Below, one piece after another: positions 53,801 through 63,538 of a stretch of DNA of 64,000 nt. The position numbers and the translations under genes are program-made. Below the pieces are notes generated by a model that saw only the letters and a list, made by a program, of their open reading frames with translations, was not told the DNA's origin and searched no databases. Source of the stretch: CBDCUC01 sp965222485 (GTDB taxonomy: Bacteria; Pseudomonadota; Alphaproteobacteria; Rhizobiales; Hyphomicrobiaceae); NCBI GenBank assembly GCA_965222485.1, contig CBDCUC010000040.1:1178001-1242000 (forward strand), written 5' to 3'. Each line of letters opens with the position of its first letter. Positions within the stretch are counted from its first letter, which is position 1.

Positions 53801-56662
53801 CTATTCGGTGCCGTGATCATCCGCTTTTACATACGTATCAATTGGTGGACAGGCGCAGACCAGATTTCGGTCGCCGTAGACATTGTCGACGCGATTGACC
53901 GGGGGCCAGTACTTGTCGACACGAAACGCGCCAGTGGGAAAACATGCTTCATCGCGGCCGTAGGGGCGATCCCACTCGCCGATCAGATCTTCCACCGTAT
54001 GCGGTGCTCTTTTGAGCGGATTGTCGTCGCGGTCGGCACGTCCGTCAGCAATGGCGCGGGCTTCACGGCGAATGGCTAGCATTGCATCGCAAAATCGATC
54101 GAGCTCCGCCTTGGTTTCCGATTCAGTCGGCTCGATCATTAATGTGCCCATTACAGGCCAGCTCATTGTCGGTGGATGGAAGCCGCAATCGATCAGCCTC
54201 TTGGCAATATCGTCGACGGTAATGCCGGCTTCCTCCTTCAGCGGGCGTGTGTCGATGATGCATTCGTGGGCGACCCTGCCGTTCTGGCCCTTGTAGAGAA
54301 CGTCGTAATCAGTCGCCAATCGAGCTGCGATGTAGTTTGCGTTTAAAATTGCAACCCGGGTGGCCTGCGTGAGACCGGCCCCGCCCATCATCAAGCAATA
54401 ACTCCAGGAAATGGGGAGCACCGCAGGCGAGCCGAATGGTGCGGCTGATACGGCGTGTTGATTGTTACGTGTTTCGGGGTGGCCGGGAAGGAACGGAGTA
54501 AGATGTTCTTTTACGCCGATGGGGCCCATGCCCGGCCCACCGCCACCGTGGGGGATGCAAAACGTTTTATGCAAGTTGAGGTGGCCGACGTCAGCGCCCA
54601 GGTCGCCAGGGCGTGCAATTCCGACAAGCGCGTTCAAATTGGCGCCGTCAAAGTAGACCTGGCCGCCGTTGGTGTGGGTGATGTCGCATATCTCGCGAAC
54701 AGTTTCCTCAAAGACGCCGTGCGTTGAGGGATAAGTGATCATGCAAGCAGAGAGGTTGGCGGCATGTTGTTCGGCAAGTGAGCGGAACGAACTCAGATCA
54801 ATGTTTCCATCCGGGTCGGTTTTCACGACCACGACCTTCATGCCGCACATCGCTGCGGACGCTGGGTTCGTGCCATGGGCAGAAGCCGGAATAAGACAAA
54901 CGTCTCGCTGCTTGTCACCGCGGTGTATGTGGTAAGCGCGAATAGTCAAGAGGCCTGCAAGCTCACCCTGGGCGCCGGAGTTGGGCTGCATGGAGAATGC
55001 GTCAAAGCCAGTGATCGTGCACAGTTTTTGCGATAAATCATTGATCATGTGCGCATAGCCCTGCGCTTGATCTTTCGGCGCAAAGGGATGGATTTCGGCA
55101 AATTCCGGCCACGTGATGGGGAGCATTTCGGCCGTTGCGTTGAGCTTCATGGTGCATGAGCCGAGCGGGATCATGGCTCGGTCCAGCGCCAGGTCGCGGT
55201 CAGCGAGGCGGCGCATGTAACGGGTCATCTCGCTTTCTGCGCGGTTCATGTGGAACACCGGATGTTCCAGATAAGGAGACGTGCGCAGTAGGTTCTCAGG
55301 CAGCCGATATTCGGGATATTCGTGGCTATAGACCAAGTCATAGCCGCCGAATGCGCGCCAAACGGCTTCCAAGGTTTCCGGCCGTGTGCGCTCGTCAACG
55401 GTAATACCGATACGATCATGGCCGACCTTGCGCAGGTTTACGCCATTGTCGATGGCGTTCTTCATGATGAGGCCCTGATAGGCACCGACGTTGACGGTTA
55501 TGGTGTCGAAAAACTCGCGTGGTTCGACAGTAAAACCGAGCATCTTCAGGCCAACGGTAAGTCGTGCCGCTTTTCGATGTATGCGTTCTGCGATTGCCTT
55601 GATGCCCCGAGGACCGTGGAAGACAGCGTACATGGCGGCGATTATCGCTGGCAGGACTTGCGCCGTGCAGATATTCGATGTCGCTTTTTCACGCCGGATG
55701 TGCTGCTCGCGTGTTTGTAGCGCAAGCCGGTAGGCGCGGTTGCCGCGCGTGTCCACTGAAACACCGACAAGGCGGCCAGGGAGCGCGCGTTTGTGCGCGT
55801 CCTTGACGGCGATGTAGGCAGCGTGTGGGCCGCCATAGCCGACAGGCATGCCGAAACGTTGCATTGAACCTATTGCGATATCCGCACCCATTTCACCGGG
55901 TGGCTTCAAGAGCGCAAGCGCCATCGGGTCAGCTGCGACGATGGCCAGGGCCTGGTGTTCGTGAAGGGATTCGATGACCGAAGAGAAGTCATGGAACGCG
56001 CCGCAAATTCCCGGGTACTGAAAGAGCGCACCGAATACGTTCTCCGACTTAAGCGCGGAAAACGGATCGCCGACGATAATGTTTAAACCCAATGGTTCTG
56101 CGCGTGTCTTTAGGACTGCGATTGTTTGTGGCAGACAGTTGTGGTCGACAAAGAAAGAATTCGCTTTTGATTTCGTGACGCGATGGGCAAGTGACATTGC
56201 TTCCGCGGCTGCCGTGGCTTCATCGAGAAGCGATGCGTTGGCGACATCCAGCGCGGTAAGATCAGACACCAGCGTCTGGAAGTTTAACAGAGCTTCAAGA
56301 CGGCCCTGGCTGATTTCCGGCTGATAGGGTGTGTAGGCCGTATACCAGGCAGGATTTTCCAAGATATTGCGCTGAATGGCGGGCGGCATGATCGTGCCGT
56401 GGTAGCCCTGGCCGATGAGAGACGTCAGCACTTTATTTTTGCGTGCGATGTGGCGCATCTGGTCAAGAGCGCCGCGTTCGGACAGTGCCTTGCCGAAATC
56501 TAATGGTGTTTCCTGCCTGATCGTTTTAGGCACCGTTTCGTCGATCAGGGTGTCCAGGGTTTCGGCACCGACGACATCGAGCATTTGCTCCATCTCTTCG
56601 GGCGAGGGTCCGATGTGGCGGCGATTTGCGAAGTCGTATGCCTGGTATGTTTCTTTGGCCAT
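53801..56662 (-). CDS. gcvP: Glycine dehydrogenase (aminomethyl-transferring) GcvP
   Basis: P-protein of the glycine cleavage system, 953 residues, full-length single-chain type. The PLP lysine K699 lies in LNLHKTFCIPHGGGGPGMGP. The N-terminal half has the matching fold with RRHIGPSPEEMEQML and QRFGMPVGYGGPHAA. It decarboxylates glycine and hands the aminomethyl group to lipoyl-GcvH. It follows gcvH by 11 bases. Confidence 0.98.
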   Translation of the reverse strand: MAKETYQAYDFANRRHIGPSPEEMEQMLDVVGAETLDTLIDETVPKTIRQETPLDFGKALSERGALDQMRHIARKNKVLTSLIGQGYHGTIMPPAIQRNILENPAWYTAYTPYQPEISQGRLEALLNFQTLVSDLTALDVANASLLDEATAAAEAMSLAHRVTKSKANSFFVDHNCLPQTIAVLKTRAEPLGLNIIVGDPFSALKSENVFGALFQYPGICGAFHDFSSVIESLHEHQALAIVAADPMALALLKPPGEMGADIAIGSMQRFGMPVGYGGPHAAYIAVKDAHKRALPGRLVGVSVDTRGNRAYRLALQTREQHIRREKATSNICTAQVLPAIIAAMYAVFHGPRGIKAIAERIHRKAARLTVGLKMLGFTVEPREFFDTITVNVGAYQGLIMKNAIDNGVNLRKVGHDRIGITVDERTRPETLEAVWRAFGGYDLVYSHEYPEYRLPENLLRTSPYLEHPVFHMNRAESEMTRYMRRLADRDLALDRAMIPLGSCTMKLNATAEMLPITWPEFAEIHPFAPKDQAQGYAHMINDLSQKLCTITGFDAFSMQPNSGAQGELAGLLTIRAYHIHRGDKQRDVCLIPASAHGTNPASAAMCGMKVVVVKTDPDGNIDLSSFRSLAEQHAANLSACMITYPSTHGVFEETVREICDITHTNGGQVYFDGANLNALVGIARPGDLGADVGHLNLHKTFCIPHGGGGPGMGPIGVKEHLTPFLPGHPETRNNQHAVSAAPFGSPAVLPISWSYCLMMGGAGLTQATRVAILNANYIAARLATDYDVLYKGQNGRVAHECIIDTRPLKEEAGITVDDIAKRLIDCGFHPPTMSWPVMGTLMIEPTESETKAELDRFCDAMLAIRREARAIADGRADRDDNPLKRAPHTVEDLIGEWDRPYGRDEACFPTGAFRVDKYWPPVNRVDNVYGDRNLVCACPPIDTYVKADDHGTE

Positions 56663-56673
56663 CTGTCACGGAG

Positions 56674-57036
56674 TTATTTGATAAGAGACTTGTATGCGTC
56701 TTCGTCGAGTAAGGTATCCAACGCGCTCATATCTGAGAGCTTCAATTTGAAAAACCAACCAGATGTAACGGGGTCGTTATTTACGATGGCAGGATCGTCG
56801 ACAATCGCTTGGTTTATCTCCACCACTTCACCGTCGACTGGCGCGTTAATCTCCGAAGCGGCCTTGACCGATTCGATCGTTGCAGCGATTTCGTCCTTTG
56901 CAAGCGTGCGGCCGACCTCCGGGAGTTCGACAAAGACAAGGTCGCCCAGTTGCGTGGCAGCATGTTGCGTAATACCAATCGTTGCGGTGTCGCCGTCAAG
57001 TCTGACCCATTCGTGATCTTGGGTATATTTTTGCAA
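56674..57036 (-). CDS. gcvH: Glycine cleavage system protein H
   Basis: Lipoyl carrier of 120 residues. The lipoylated lysine is K58 in ESVKAAS, and the start YTQDHEWVRLDGDTATIG is typical. I chose TTG 57036 because the protein then starts at the family position and GGAGGA lies about four bases ahead; a TTG at 57048 is also in frame but would use that ribosome site as coding sequence. A rare start codon may keep H-protein in check. Confidence 0.95.
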   Translation of the reverse strand: MQKYTQDHEWVRLDGDTATIGITQHAATQLGDLVFVELPEVGRTLAKDEIAATIESVKAASEINAPVDGEVVEINQAIVDDPAIVNNDPVTSGWFFKLKLSDMSALDTLLDEDAYKSLIK

Positions 57037-57059
57037 TCCATCCTCCAATCGTTCGTGTG

Positions 57060-58214
57060 CTAGGTGCGTTTGTAGTTGCGGGGGGTGAAGGGTAATTCGC
57101 TGACCCCTAGCGCCAGTGCATTGCCTCGTACATTGGCAAATAGGCGTGTGCCTGGTGTTCGATGTCTGGTGTCCACATAGCCGAACGCAATCGGACCGCC
57201 TATAGTCGGCCCGAAACCGCCAGATGTCACAACGCCCACTTGATCGGTTGTGGCTTCATCGGCAAACAACGCCGCATTTGCGCGGACTGGTGCGCGACCT
57301 TCCGCGATGAGGCCGACCAAATGACGTTCGGCCCCATCAGTCAATTGCATACGGATGATGTCGCTGCCTGGAAAGCCACCCGATTCGCGGCGGTGTTTGG
57401 CAATCGTCCAAGATAGGCCGGCTTCGACAGGGGTGGTCGTTTCGTCCAGATCCTGACCGTAGAGCGGTAGGCCTGCTTCTAGCCGCAGTGTGTCGCGTGC
57501 GCCCAGACCTATTGGTTTAACGACATCGTTCGACAGCAGTTTATTAGCCAGTGACGCAGCATGTTCGGCAGGCAACGAAATTTCGAAGCCGTCCTCACCA
57601 GTGTAACCGCACCGGCTCAATCTGCACTCAATGCCCCCAATGTCGGTTTGGATCGATTGCATGAATTTTAATTTTGCGGCTGCAGGGCAATGGCGGACCA
57701 TCACGGCTTCGGCCTGAGGCCCCTGAAGCGCCAGCAAGGCGAGCTCGTCAAATAACTCAAGCTTGAAATCAGCGGGTAGCCGGGCTGCGAGGTACTCATG
57801 ATCAATATGCTTTCGCGCAGCGTTGACGACCAACCACAAGCGGCTCTGTTCTGTGTTCGCGTCGGGCCGGGTGACAATCAAGTCGTCAACGATCCCTCCG
57901 TCATCATTGAGTAGCAGCGTGTAGCGCATGCGACCGGGTGTTAAGCCGGCAATATCGCTTGGCAAGAGGTTTTCCAGGAACGTAGCAACCGTTCGTGCGT
58001 CAGGGCCGGAGATCAGTATTTGCCCCATGTGGGAGACATCAAACAAGCCGGCGGCATCACGTGTATGTTTGTGTTCGGCGATGATGCCATCGGCATACTG
58101 GAGGGGCATCTGATAGCCGGCAAACGGTACCATTCTTGCGCCGAGTTCGCTGTGCAGTTCGCTAAGTGGCGTAATGCGCAATGTGTCCGATTCAGAGTGT
58201 CCGTTACTGCCCAT
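57060..58214 (-). CDS. gcvT: Aminomethyltransferase GcvT
   Basis: T-protein of 384 residues that moves the aminomethyl carbon to tetrahydrofolate and releases ammonia. Typical segments: MVPFAGYQMPLQYADGI, FDVSHMGQILISGPDA, RCGYTGEDGFEISLP and GLGARDTLRLEAGLPLYGQD. It is the first gene of gcvT-gcvH-gcvP. No glycine riboswitch pattern is visible upstream. Confidence 0.97.
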   Translation of the reverse strand: MGSNGHSESDTLRITPLSELHSELGARMVPFAGYQMPLQYADGIIAEHKHTRDAAGLFDVSHMGQILISGPDARTVATFLENLLPSDIAGLTPGRMRYTLLLNDDGGIVDDLIVTRPDANTEQSRLWLVVNAARKHIDHEYLAARLPADFKLELFDELALLALQGPQAEAVMVRHCPAAAKLKFMQSIQTDIGGIECRLSRCGYTGEDGFEISLPAEHAASLANKLLSNDVVKPIGLGARDTLRLEAGLPLYGQDLDETTTPVEAGLSWTIAKHRRESGGFPGSDIIRMQLTDGAERHLVGLIAEGRAPVRANAALFADEATTDQVGVVTSGGFGPTIGGPIAFGYVDTRHRTPGTRLFANVRGNALALGVSELPFTPRNYKRT

Positions 58215-58671
58215 GGAAAAATCCGTTGTGGTCCGGCGTGAGCTAGAGTTTAGCCATGGGAAATTTGTCCGGCCAGTGGGTTCATCGACTGCGACCTAAA
58301 AATGCACCACTTCCAGGTGTCGCAGGACTGATCCTGAAGTGCAGCCGAGTTCGGCTCTTGTTATGCCAACTTGCTTTGCTTGCGGCGGGTCTAGCAAAAT
58401 AATGAAATGCCAGGATCCGTTATGCGCAAAAATGCTTATTATCCCTCTTAGCAGCGCCCGATGGGTGGCGCCGATGGATCGGATATGAGACCCGGTATCA
58501 CCATTGCCCCTAATCGGATGCTCAACTTAACGTGTAGGGTGATGGTTTTACTGTTGTAACATGTAGCTTTGTTGCAGCCTATAGAGCGGTTTGGAATGAA
58601 TGACAGGTGCCGGCGCATAGCGTGCAATGCATGTGCTGGATTGTCATCACGAAATGGAGGCCTGAGTTAGC
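58215..58671. other. Divergent intergenic region before gcvT
   Basis: About 460 bases between gcvT and the small membrane protein gene. On the gcvT side I searched for the conserved glycine riboswitch core and did not find it. There is a possible stem (CACTTC... / ...GAAGTG at about 58302-58339). No gene or repeat otherwise. Confidence 0.4.
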
Positions 58672-58905
58672 GTGTCAGAACTTATCAGGCTATTCGTCTG
58701 GAATACGCTGATCGGCTTTGCTGCCGCCATAGTATTCGTTGGTTGTACGCTACTTTTGGACCTCTGGGGCCTAGGTACGTTAATCGCGGGCTCGGACATT
58801 GCCGGAATGGCCATGTTTGTGCTTACTTTCCAGGTCGGGTTGACGTTCGCCAGCATCCAAATTGGTATTGCCGTGATGAGCGGCGAAGGCATGGGCGGGC
58901 GATAG
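58672..58905 (+). CDS. Small two-helix membrane protein
   Basis: A protein of 77 residues with two transmembrane helices (about 8-30 and 42-68) separated by a Gly/Asp loop, ending MSGEGMGGR. No family recognised. The start is GTG 58672, with GGAGG 12 bases upstream. It lies about 160 bases before the RND adaptor gene and could be cotranscribed with it. Confidence 0.6.
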   Translation: MSELIRLFVWNTLIGFAAAIVFVGCTLLLDLWGLGTLIAGSDIAGMAMFVLTFQVGLTFASIQIGIAVMSGEGMGGR

Positions 58906-59062
58906 AGTACACCGTGGCACACTCTGAAGAGGGTGCCGCAACCAAGAATCGTAAGCATGGTTTCCGAAAGCCAATTGCTTGTCATAACAAACTGGAAAAA
59001 TGACCGGCTATTGCTCCCTGCGTGATGAGTGTGCTGTCGGCATTCGGAAGAGGTTGGAAATC

Positions 59063-60208
59063 ATGTGGACGAGGTCTCTTGTTGGCACACTGGCCGCGCT
59101 GCTTGTTGGCGCCCTTCATATTGAATCGGTAAGTGCCCAGGCTCCTCAGCCACGTGTGACTGTGGCCAAGCCGGTCGCCAAGCGTATCACGCAGTGGGAC
59201 GAATTCTCAGGTCGCTTCGAGGCCGTCGAGAGTGTGGACGTGCGGCCGCGGGTGTCGGGCTTCATCGATAAGATACATTTCAAGGACGGGCAGCTCGTAG
59301 AGGCGGGCGACCTTCTGTTCACGATCGATAAGCGGCCGTTCGATATTGCAGTGGAGAGTGCCAAGGCGGAAATCCAGCGGCGCGAGGCTGAAGTAAAGTT
59401 ACAGATTTCGGAAGTTGAACGTGCCAGGCCGCTTTTAACGTCGCGGACGCTTACGCAGCGAGACTTTGAACAGCGCGAGGCCAACCTAGCAATTGCACGG
59501 GCGCAATTGTCGTCTGCGCAAGCGATGTTGCGCGAAGCGCAGCTCGACCTGGAATGGGCGGACGTGCGTGCGCCCATCTCTGGGCGAATGTCTGATCGCC
59601 GTGTGGATGTAGGAACGCTCGTTACCGGTGGACAGGCTGGGGCCACGGTTCTGACGACGACTGTTTCTATTGACCCAATCTACTTTGTCTTTGAAGGGTC
59701 GGAGGCAGATTATCTGCACTACGTCAGGCTGGCCCGGTCGGGTGCCAGGCCGTCCTCGCGAGAGTTTGAGAACCCCGTACGCATCAAGCTCGTCGATGAG
59801 ACGGAGTGGACGCGCACAGGCAAAATGGATTTTGTCGACAACAGGTTGAATTCGAGGTCCGGGACGATCCGTGCCCGAGCTATCGTTGACAATAAGGACG
59901 GTTTTCTTGCGCCCGGCGTCTTCGGCAGGCTGCAACTCTTCGGCGGCGAATTCGATGCGCTCTTAGTACCTGACAAGGCGATCGTGTCTGATCAGACGCG
60001 CAAAATTCTTTTTGTCGTGAACAAGGAAAACGAAATCGTGCCCAAACCCGTTGAACTCGGGCACCTAGAGACCGGCTTGCGGGTTGTGAAATCGGGTGTT
60101 GGACCGGATGACAACGTTGTTATTAACGGTATTGCTAATCCGGCCGTCAGGCCAGGCGCCAAGGTGGTGCCGGAAGCCGGAGAGATCAAGTCTGCGGCGA
60201 CCAACTGA
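59063..60208 (+). CDS. RND efflux periplasmic adaptor subunit (AcrA/MexA type)
   Basis: Membrane fusion protein of 381 residues linking an RND pump to an outer-membrane channel. Signal region SVSA-Q may include a lipobox-less cleavage site (no Cys). The order is the classic one: WDEFSGRFEAVESVDVRPRV, the lipoyl half-motif GFIDKIHFKDGQLVEAGDLL, a coiled-coil hairpin (about 100-165), DVRAPISGRMSDR, then beta-barrel and C-terminal parts. ATG 59063 has GAGG ten bases before it. It precedes the pump gene by 81 bases. No local regulator gene is seen. Confidence 0.94.
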   Translation: MWTRSLVGTLAALLVGALHIESVSAQAPQPRVTVAKPVAKRITQWDEFSGRFEAVESVDVRPRVSGFIDKIHFKDGQLVEAGDLLFTIDKRPFDIAVESAKAEIQRREAEVKLQISEVERARPLLTSRTLTQRDFEQREANLAIARAQLSSAQAMLREAQLDLEWADVRAPISGRMSDRRVDVGTLVTGGQAGATVLTTTVSIDPIYFVFEGSEADYLHYVRLARSGARPSSREFENPVRIKLVDETEWTRTGKMDFVDNRLNSRSGTIRARAIVDNKDGFLAPGVFGRLQLFGGEFDALLVPDKAIVSDQTRKILFVVNKENEIVPKPVELGHLETGLRVVKSGVGPDDNVVINGIANPAVRPGAKVVPEAGEIKSAATN

Positions 60209-60289
60209 GGTTGGATGGGGGTCCAAAAATAGGGTGTGAGCGATGGTTCAGCGTTGTTGCAAGCGTCAATGGGTAAGGCTGTATAGGGT

Positions 60290-63200
60290 ATGAAGTTTTC
60301 GCATTTTTTTATCGACCGGCCGATCTTCGCGACAGTTCTTGCGCTCATCGTTACTATTATCGGAGCTATCGCTCAGCGCACATTGCCCGTGGCGGAATAT
60401 CCGGAGATCGCGCCGCCGACGGTGAACGTCTCAGCCACTTATCCCGGGGCCTCAGCTAAGGTGTTGGCGGAAACGGTTGCTGCACCGCTGGAGCAGGAAG
60501 TCAACGGCGTCGACGGAATGCTCTACATTGTTTCCCAGTCCACGGGTGATGGCAGGCTATCTATAAATGTGGTGTTCCGTCCGGGCACCGATATCGACCA
60601 AGCGCAAGTTCTAGTGCAGAACAGGGTGTCGGTAGCCGAGCCGAGGCTACCGGAGGACGTGCGCCGCCTGGGTGTCTCGGTGCGTAAATCGTCGCCTGAT
60701 TTGATGATGGTCATTCACATGACCTCACCCGATGGCACGCGCGATCAGCAGTATGTTTCAAACTATGCAACGCTCTATGTGCAGGATGTCCTGGCGCGCA
60801 TCGACGGTGTCGGGAACGTTCGCATATTCGGTGCCCGCGACTATTCCATGCGCGTTTGGCTGGATCCCGATCTGGTGGCGGCGCGAGGACTGATGGCGCA
60901 GGAAGTCGTGGCGGCACTGCGGGCGGCTAACTTGCAAGTGGCGGCTGGGTCCATCAATCAGCCGCCGGCAAAGTCTGATGGTGCGTTTGCCCTGACGGTC
61001 CAGACTTTGGGCCGGCTATCCTCGGTTGAACAGTTTGAGAATATCGTGGTCAGGGCTGAACCGGATGGGTCGGTCATTAGGGTGCGCGATATTGCGCGCG
61101 TGGAACTGGGCTCGCAGGACTACACGGTCAACGCTTATCTCAATAACAAGACGGCAACCGCCATTGTTATGTACCAGCGCCCCGGTTCCAACGCGCTGTC
61201 GACTGCGGCGGCCCTCAAGCAGGAGATCGAGCGCCTCGCAAAAGATTTTCCGCCGGGACTTTCCTACTCCATCGTCTATAACCCGACGGAGTTTATTCAG
61301 TTTTCCGTTGATGCGGTGATCGAGACCATTTGGGAGGCGATACTCCTGGTGGTTTTGGTTGTCATTTTGTTTTTGCAGACCTGGCGGGCTGCAATCATTC
61401 CCATTGTAGCAATTCCAGTGTCATTGATCGGCAGCTTTGCGATCATGGCCTTCGTCGGTATTTCGTTCAACACACTGTCGTTGTTTGGTCTGGTGTTGGC
61501 GATCGGTATCGTTGTGGATGATGCCATTGTCGTGGTCGAGAACGTCGAGCGCTATCTTGCAAAGGGGTTGTCGCCGCGTGAGGCCGCCTACAAGACGATG
61601 GACGAAGTTGGAGGCGCATTGATTGCCACTTCTCTGGTTCTGGTTGCTGTGTTCCTGCCAACGGCATTCATTACCGGCCTGCAAGGTGCTTTCTATACAC
61701 AGTTTGCATTCACGGTTGCTGGCGCGACGGTGATTTCGCTTTTCGTATCACTCACGCTTTCGCCGGCAATGGCTGCGCTACTGCTCAAGACACACAATCA
61801 GGGCCCTGAGAAAAAAGACCTGGTCTATTGGTTGAGTACGCCGTTGCGTTGGTTCTTTGCGGCCTTCAACTGGGTATTCGGTGCCATATCTGCGGCCTAC
61901 GGCGTGCTTACTGCGAGGCTCGTGCGTATCGGTGTCGTGGTGATCCTGGCCTATGCAATTTTGCTGGTGCCGACGTACCAACGTCTGGAATCAACCCCGA
62001 CGGGTCTTATTCCGCAGCTTGACCGTACGTATTTGATCACAGCTTTCCTGTTGCCACCTGGATCAACATTAGAACGGACTGATGCGGTTATTCGCGACGC
62101 CTCCGACCTTCTTTTGTCGCGGCCGGGCGTTCGCAATGCCGTTGCGTTTGTCGGGTTCGATGGCGCGACATTCACAAATGCACCTAATGCGGGCGTTGTG
62201 TTTGTAACGCTGAAACCCTTTGAAGAGCGGCGAAAGGCTGGTCTTACAAAGGATGCTATTCTAGCTGACTTGCGCCAGCAGATGGCCGGCTTGCGAGACG
62301 CGTTTGCGTTCGTTCTCAATCCACCGTCGGTTCCAGGCATCGGTACGGGAGGTGGGTTGAAGGGATATGTGCAAGACCGCTCCGGGCGAGGTTTGCCGGC
62401 GCTACAACAAGCGGCATGGGCGGTGGCGGGAACAGCCGGGCAGACGCCGGGGTTCACACAATCCTTCACTTTGTTCAACACACGCACGCCTCAGATTTTT
62501 GCCGATATCGATCGGACCAAAGCAGAACGGCTTGGTGTTCCGATACAGCGCGTGTTTGATACGCTTTCTGTCTATATGGGTTCGGCGTTCGTCAACGATT
62601 TCAATATTCTCGGGCGCACCTATCGTGTTACGGCGCAGGCCGACAATCCCTTTCGTCTGGACTTGAGAGATGTTGCGAACTTGAGAACCCGCAACGTAAA
62701 CGGTGACATGGTACCCATCGGGTCGGTTGCAACGTTCCAGGACACCACCGGCGCCTACAGAGTTCCGCGGTACAACCTTTATCCAGCGGCGGAAGTGCAG
62801 GTCGGGTTAGCGCGTGGTTTTTCATCGGGTCAGGGAATCGCAGCGATTGAAAAAATCGTGGCGGAGCGCCTGCCGGCGGGGTTTGGGTTTGAGTGGACCG
62901 AAATAGCGCTGCAAGAGAAGATTGCAGGCTCGACTGCAGTCCTGGCGTTTGGTCTGGCTGTTTTGTTCGTGTTCCTGTTACTTGCTGCGCTCTACGAGAG
63001 CTGGTTGTTGCCTTTGGCGGTCATTCTCATCGTTCCCCTTTGTATTCTGGCGGCGATGATCGGCGTCAACATGCAAGGCTTTGATCGAAATATTCTGGTG
63101 GAAATTGGATTGGTTGTGCTCGTTGGTTTGGCGGCGAAGAATGCAATCCTGATTGTTGAGTTTGCAAAGCAAGCGGAGGAACTGGAGGGTAAGTCCAGGT

Positions 63201-63538
63201 TTGAGGCGGCAGTGGAAGCAGCACGCACCCGGTTGCGCCCCATCGTGATGACGTCTCTGGCGTTTATTTTGGGTGTTGTGCCCCTTGCGATTGCCACCGG
63301 CGCAGGTGCGGAGATGCGCCAGTCGCTTGGCGTTACGGTATTTTCCGGAATGCTGGGTGTGACGCTGTTCGGGCTGTTGTTTACGCCAGCGTTCTACGTT
63401 ATGTGCCGCGGACTTGGTACGTTGCGCCCGTTTAAACGGCGGCGTGTTCGTAGGATGGCCCGCAGGCGTGCGCGAAATTTCGCCAGGTTGCGCCGGCGCG
63501 CACAGAAAGTGGCCGTCGCGGGCGGCGGCTCGGCCTAG
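60290..63538 (+). CDS. RND efflux pump permease (HAE1 family, AcrB/MexB type)
   Basis: Inner-membrane proton/drug antiporter of 1082 residues with twelve transmembrane helices and two large periplasmic loops. It starts MKFSHFFIDRPIFATVLA. Proton-relay residues are present: the double Asp in GIVVDDAIVVVENVER (TM4) and the Lys in AAKNAILIVEFAKQ (TM10). The C-terminus is a very basic tail (RRRVRRMARRRARNFARLRR), longer than in AcrB. Its stop overlaps by four bases that of the convergent hydrolase. Confidence 0.96.
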   Translation: MKFSHFFIDRPIFATVLALIVTIIGAIAQRTLPVAEYPEIAPPTVNVSATYPGASAKVLAETVAAPLEQEVNGVDGMLYIVSQSTGDGRLSINVVFRPGTDIDQAQVLVQNRVSVAEPRLPEDVRRLGVSVRKSSPDLMMVIHMTSPDGTRDQQYVSNYATLYVQDVLARIDGVGNVRIFGARDYSMRVWLDPDLVAARGLMAQEVVAALRAANLQVAAGSINQPPAKSDGAFALTVQTLGRLSSVEQFENIVVRAEPDGSVIRVRDIARVELGSQDYTVNAYLNNKTATAIVMYQRPGSNALSTAAALKQEIERLAKDFPPGLSYSIVYNPTEFIQFSVDAVIETIWEAILLVVLVVILFLQTWRAAIIPIVAIPVSLIGSFAIMAFVGISFNTLSLFGLVLAIGIVVDDAIVVVENVERYLAKGLSPREAAYKTMDEVGGALIATSLVLVAVFLPTAFITGLQGAFYTQFAFTVAGATVISLFVSLTLSPAMAALLLKTHNQGPEKKDLVYWLSTPLRWFFAAFNWVFGAISAAYGVLTARLVRIGVVVILAYAILLVPTYQRLESTPTGLIPQLDRTYLITAFLLPPGSTLERTDAVIRDASDLLLSRPGVRNAVAFVGFDGATFTNAPNAGVVFVTLKPFEERRKAGLTKDAILADLRQQMAGLRDAFAFVLNPPSVPGIGTGGGLKGYVQDRSGRGLPALQQAAWAVAGTAGQTPGFTQSFTLFNTRTPQIFADIDRTKAERLGVPIQRVFDTLSVYMGSAFVNDFNILGRTYRVTAQADNPFRLDLRDVANLRTRNVNGDMVPIGSVATFQDTTGAYRVPRYNLYPAAEVQVGLARGFSSGQGIAAIEKIVAERLPAGFGFEWTEIALQEKIAGSTAVLAFGLAVLFVFLLLAALYESWLLPLAVILIVPLCILAAMIGVNMQGFDRNILVEIGLVVLVGLAAKNAILIVEFAKQAEELEGKSRFEAAVEAARTRLRPIVMTSLAFILGVVPLAIATGAGAEMRQSLGVTVFSGMLGVTLFGLLFTPAFYVMCRGLGTLRPFKRRRVRRMARRRARNFARLRRRAQKVAVAGGGSA

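Noticed and set aside
58215..58671. Glycine riboswitch before gcvT
   Set aside because: The conserved glycine-riboswitch core segments are not visible on the minus strand; only a short unspecific stem is present.
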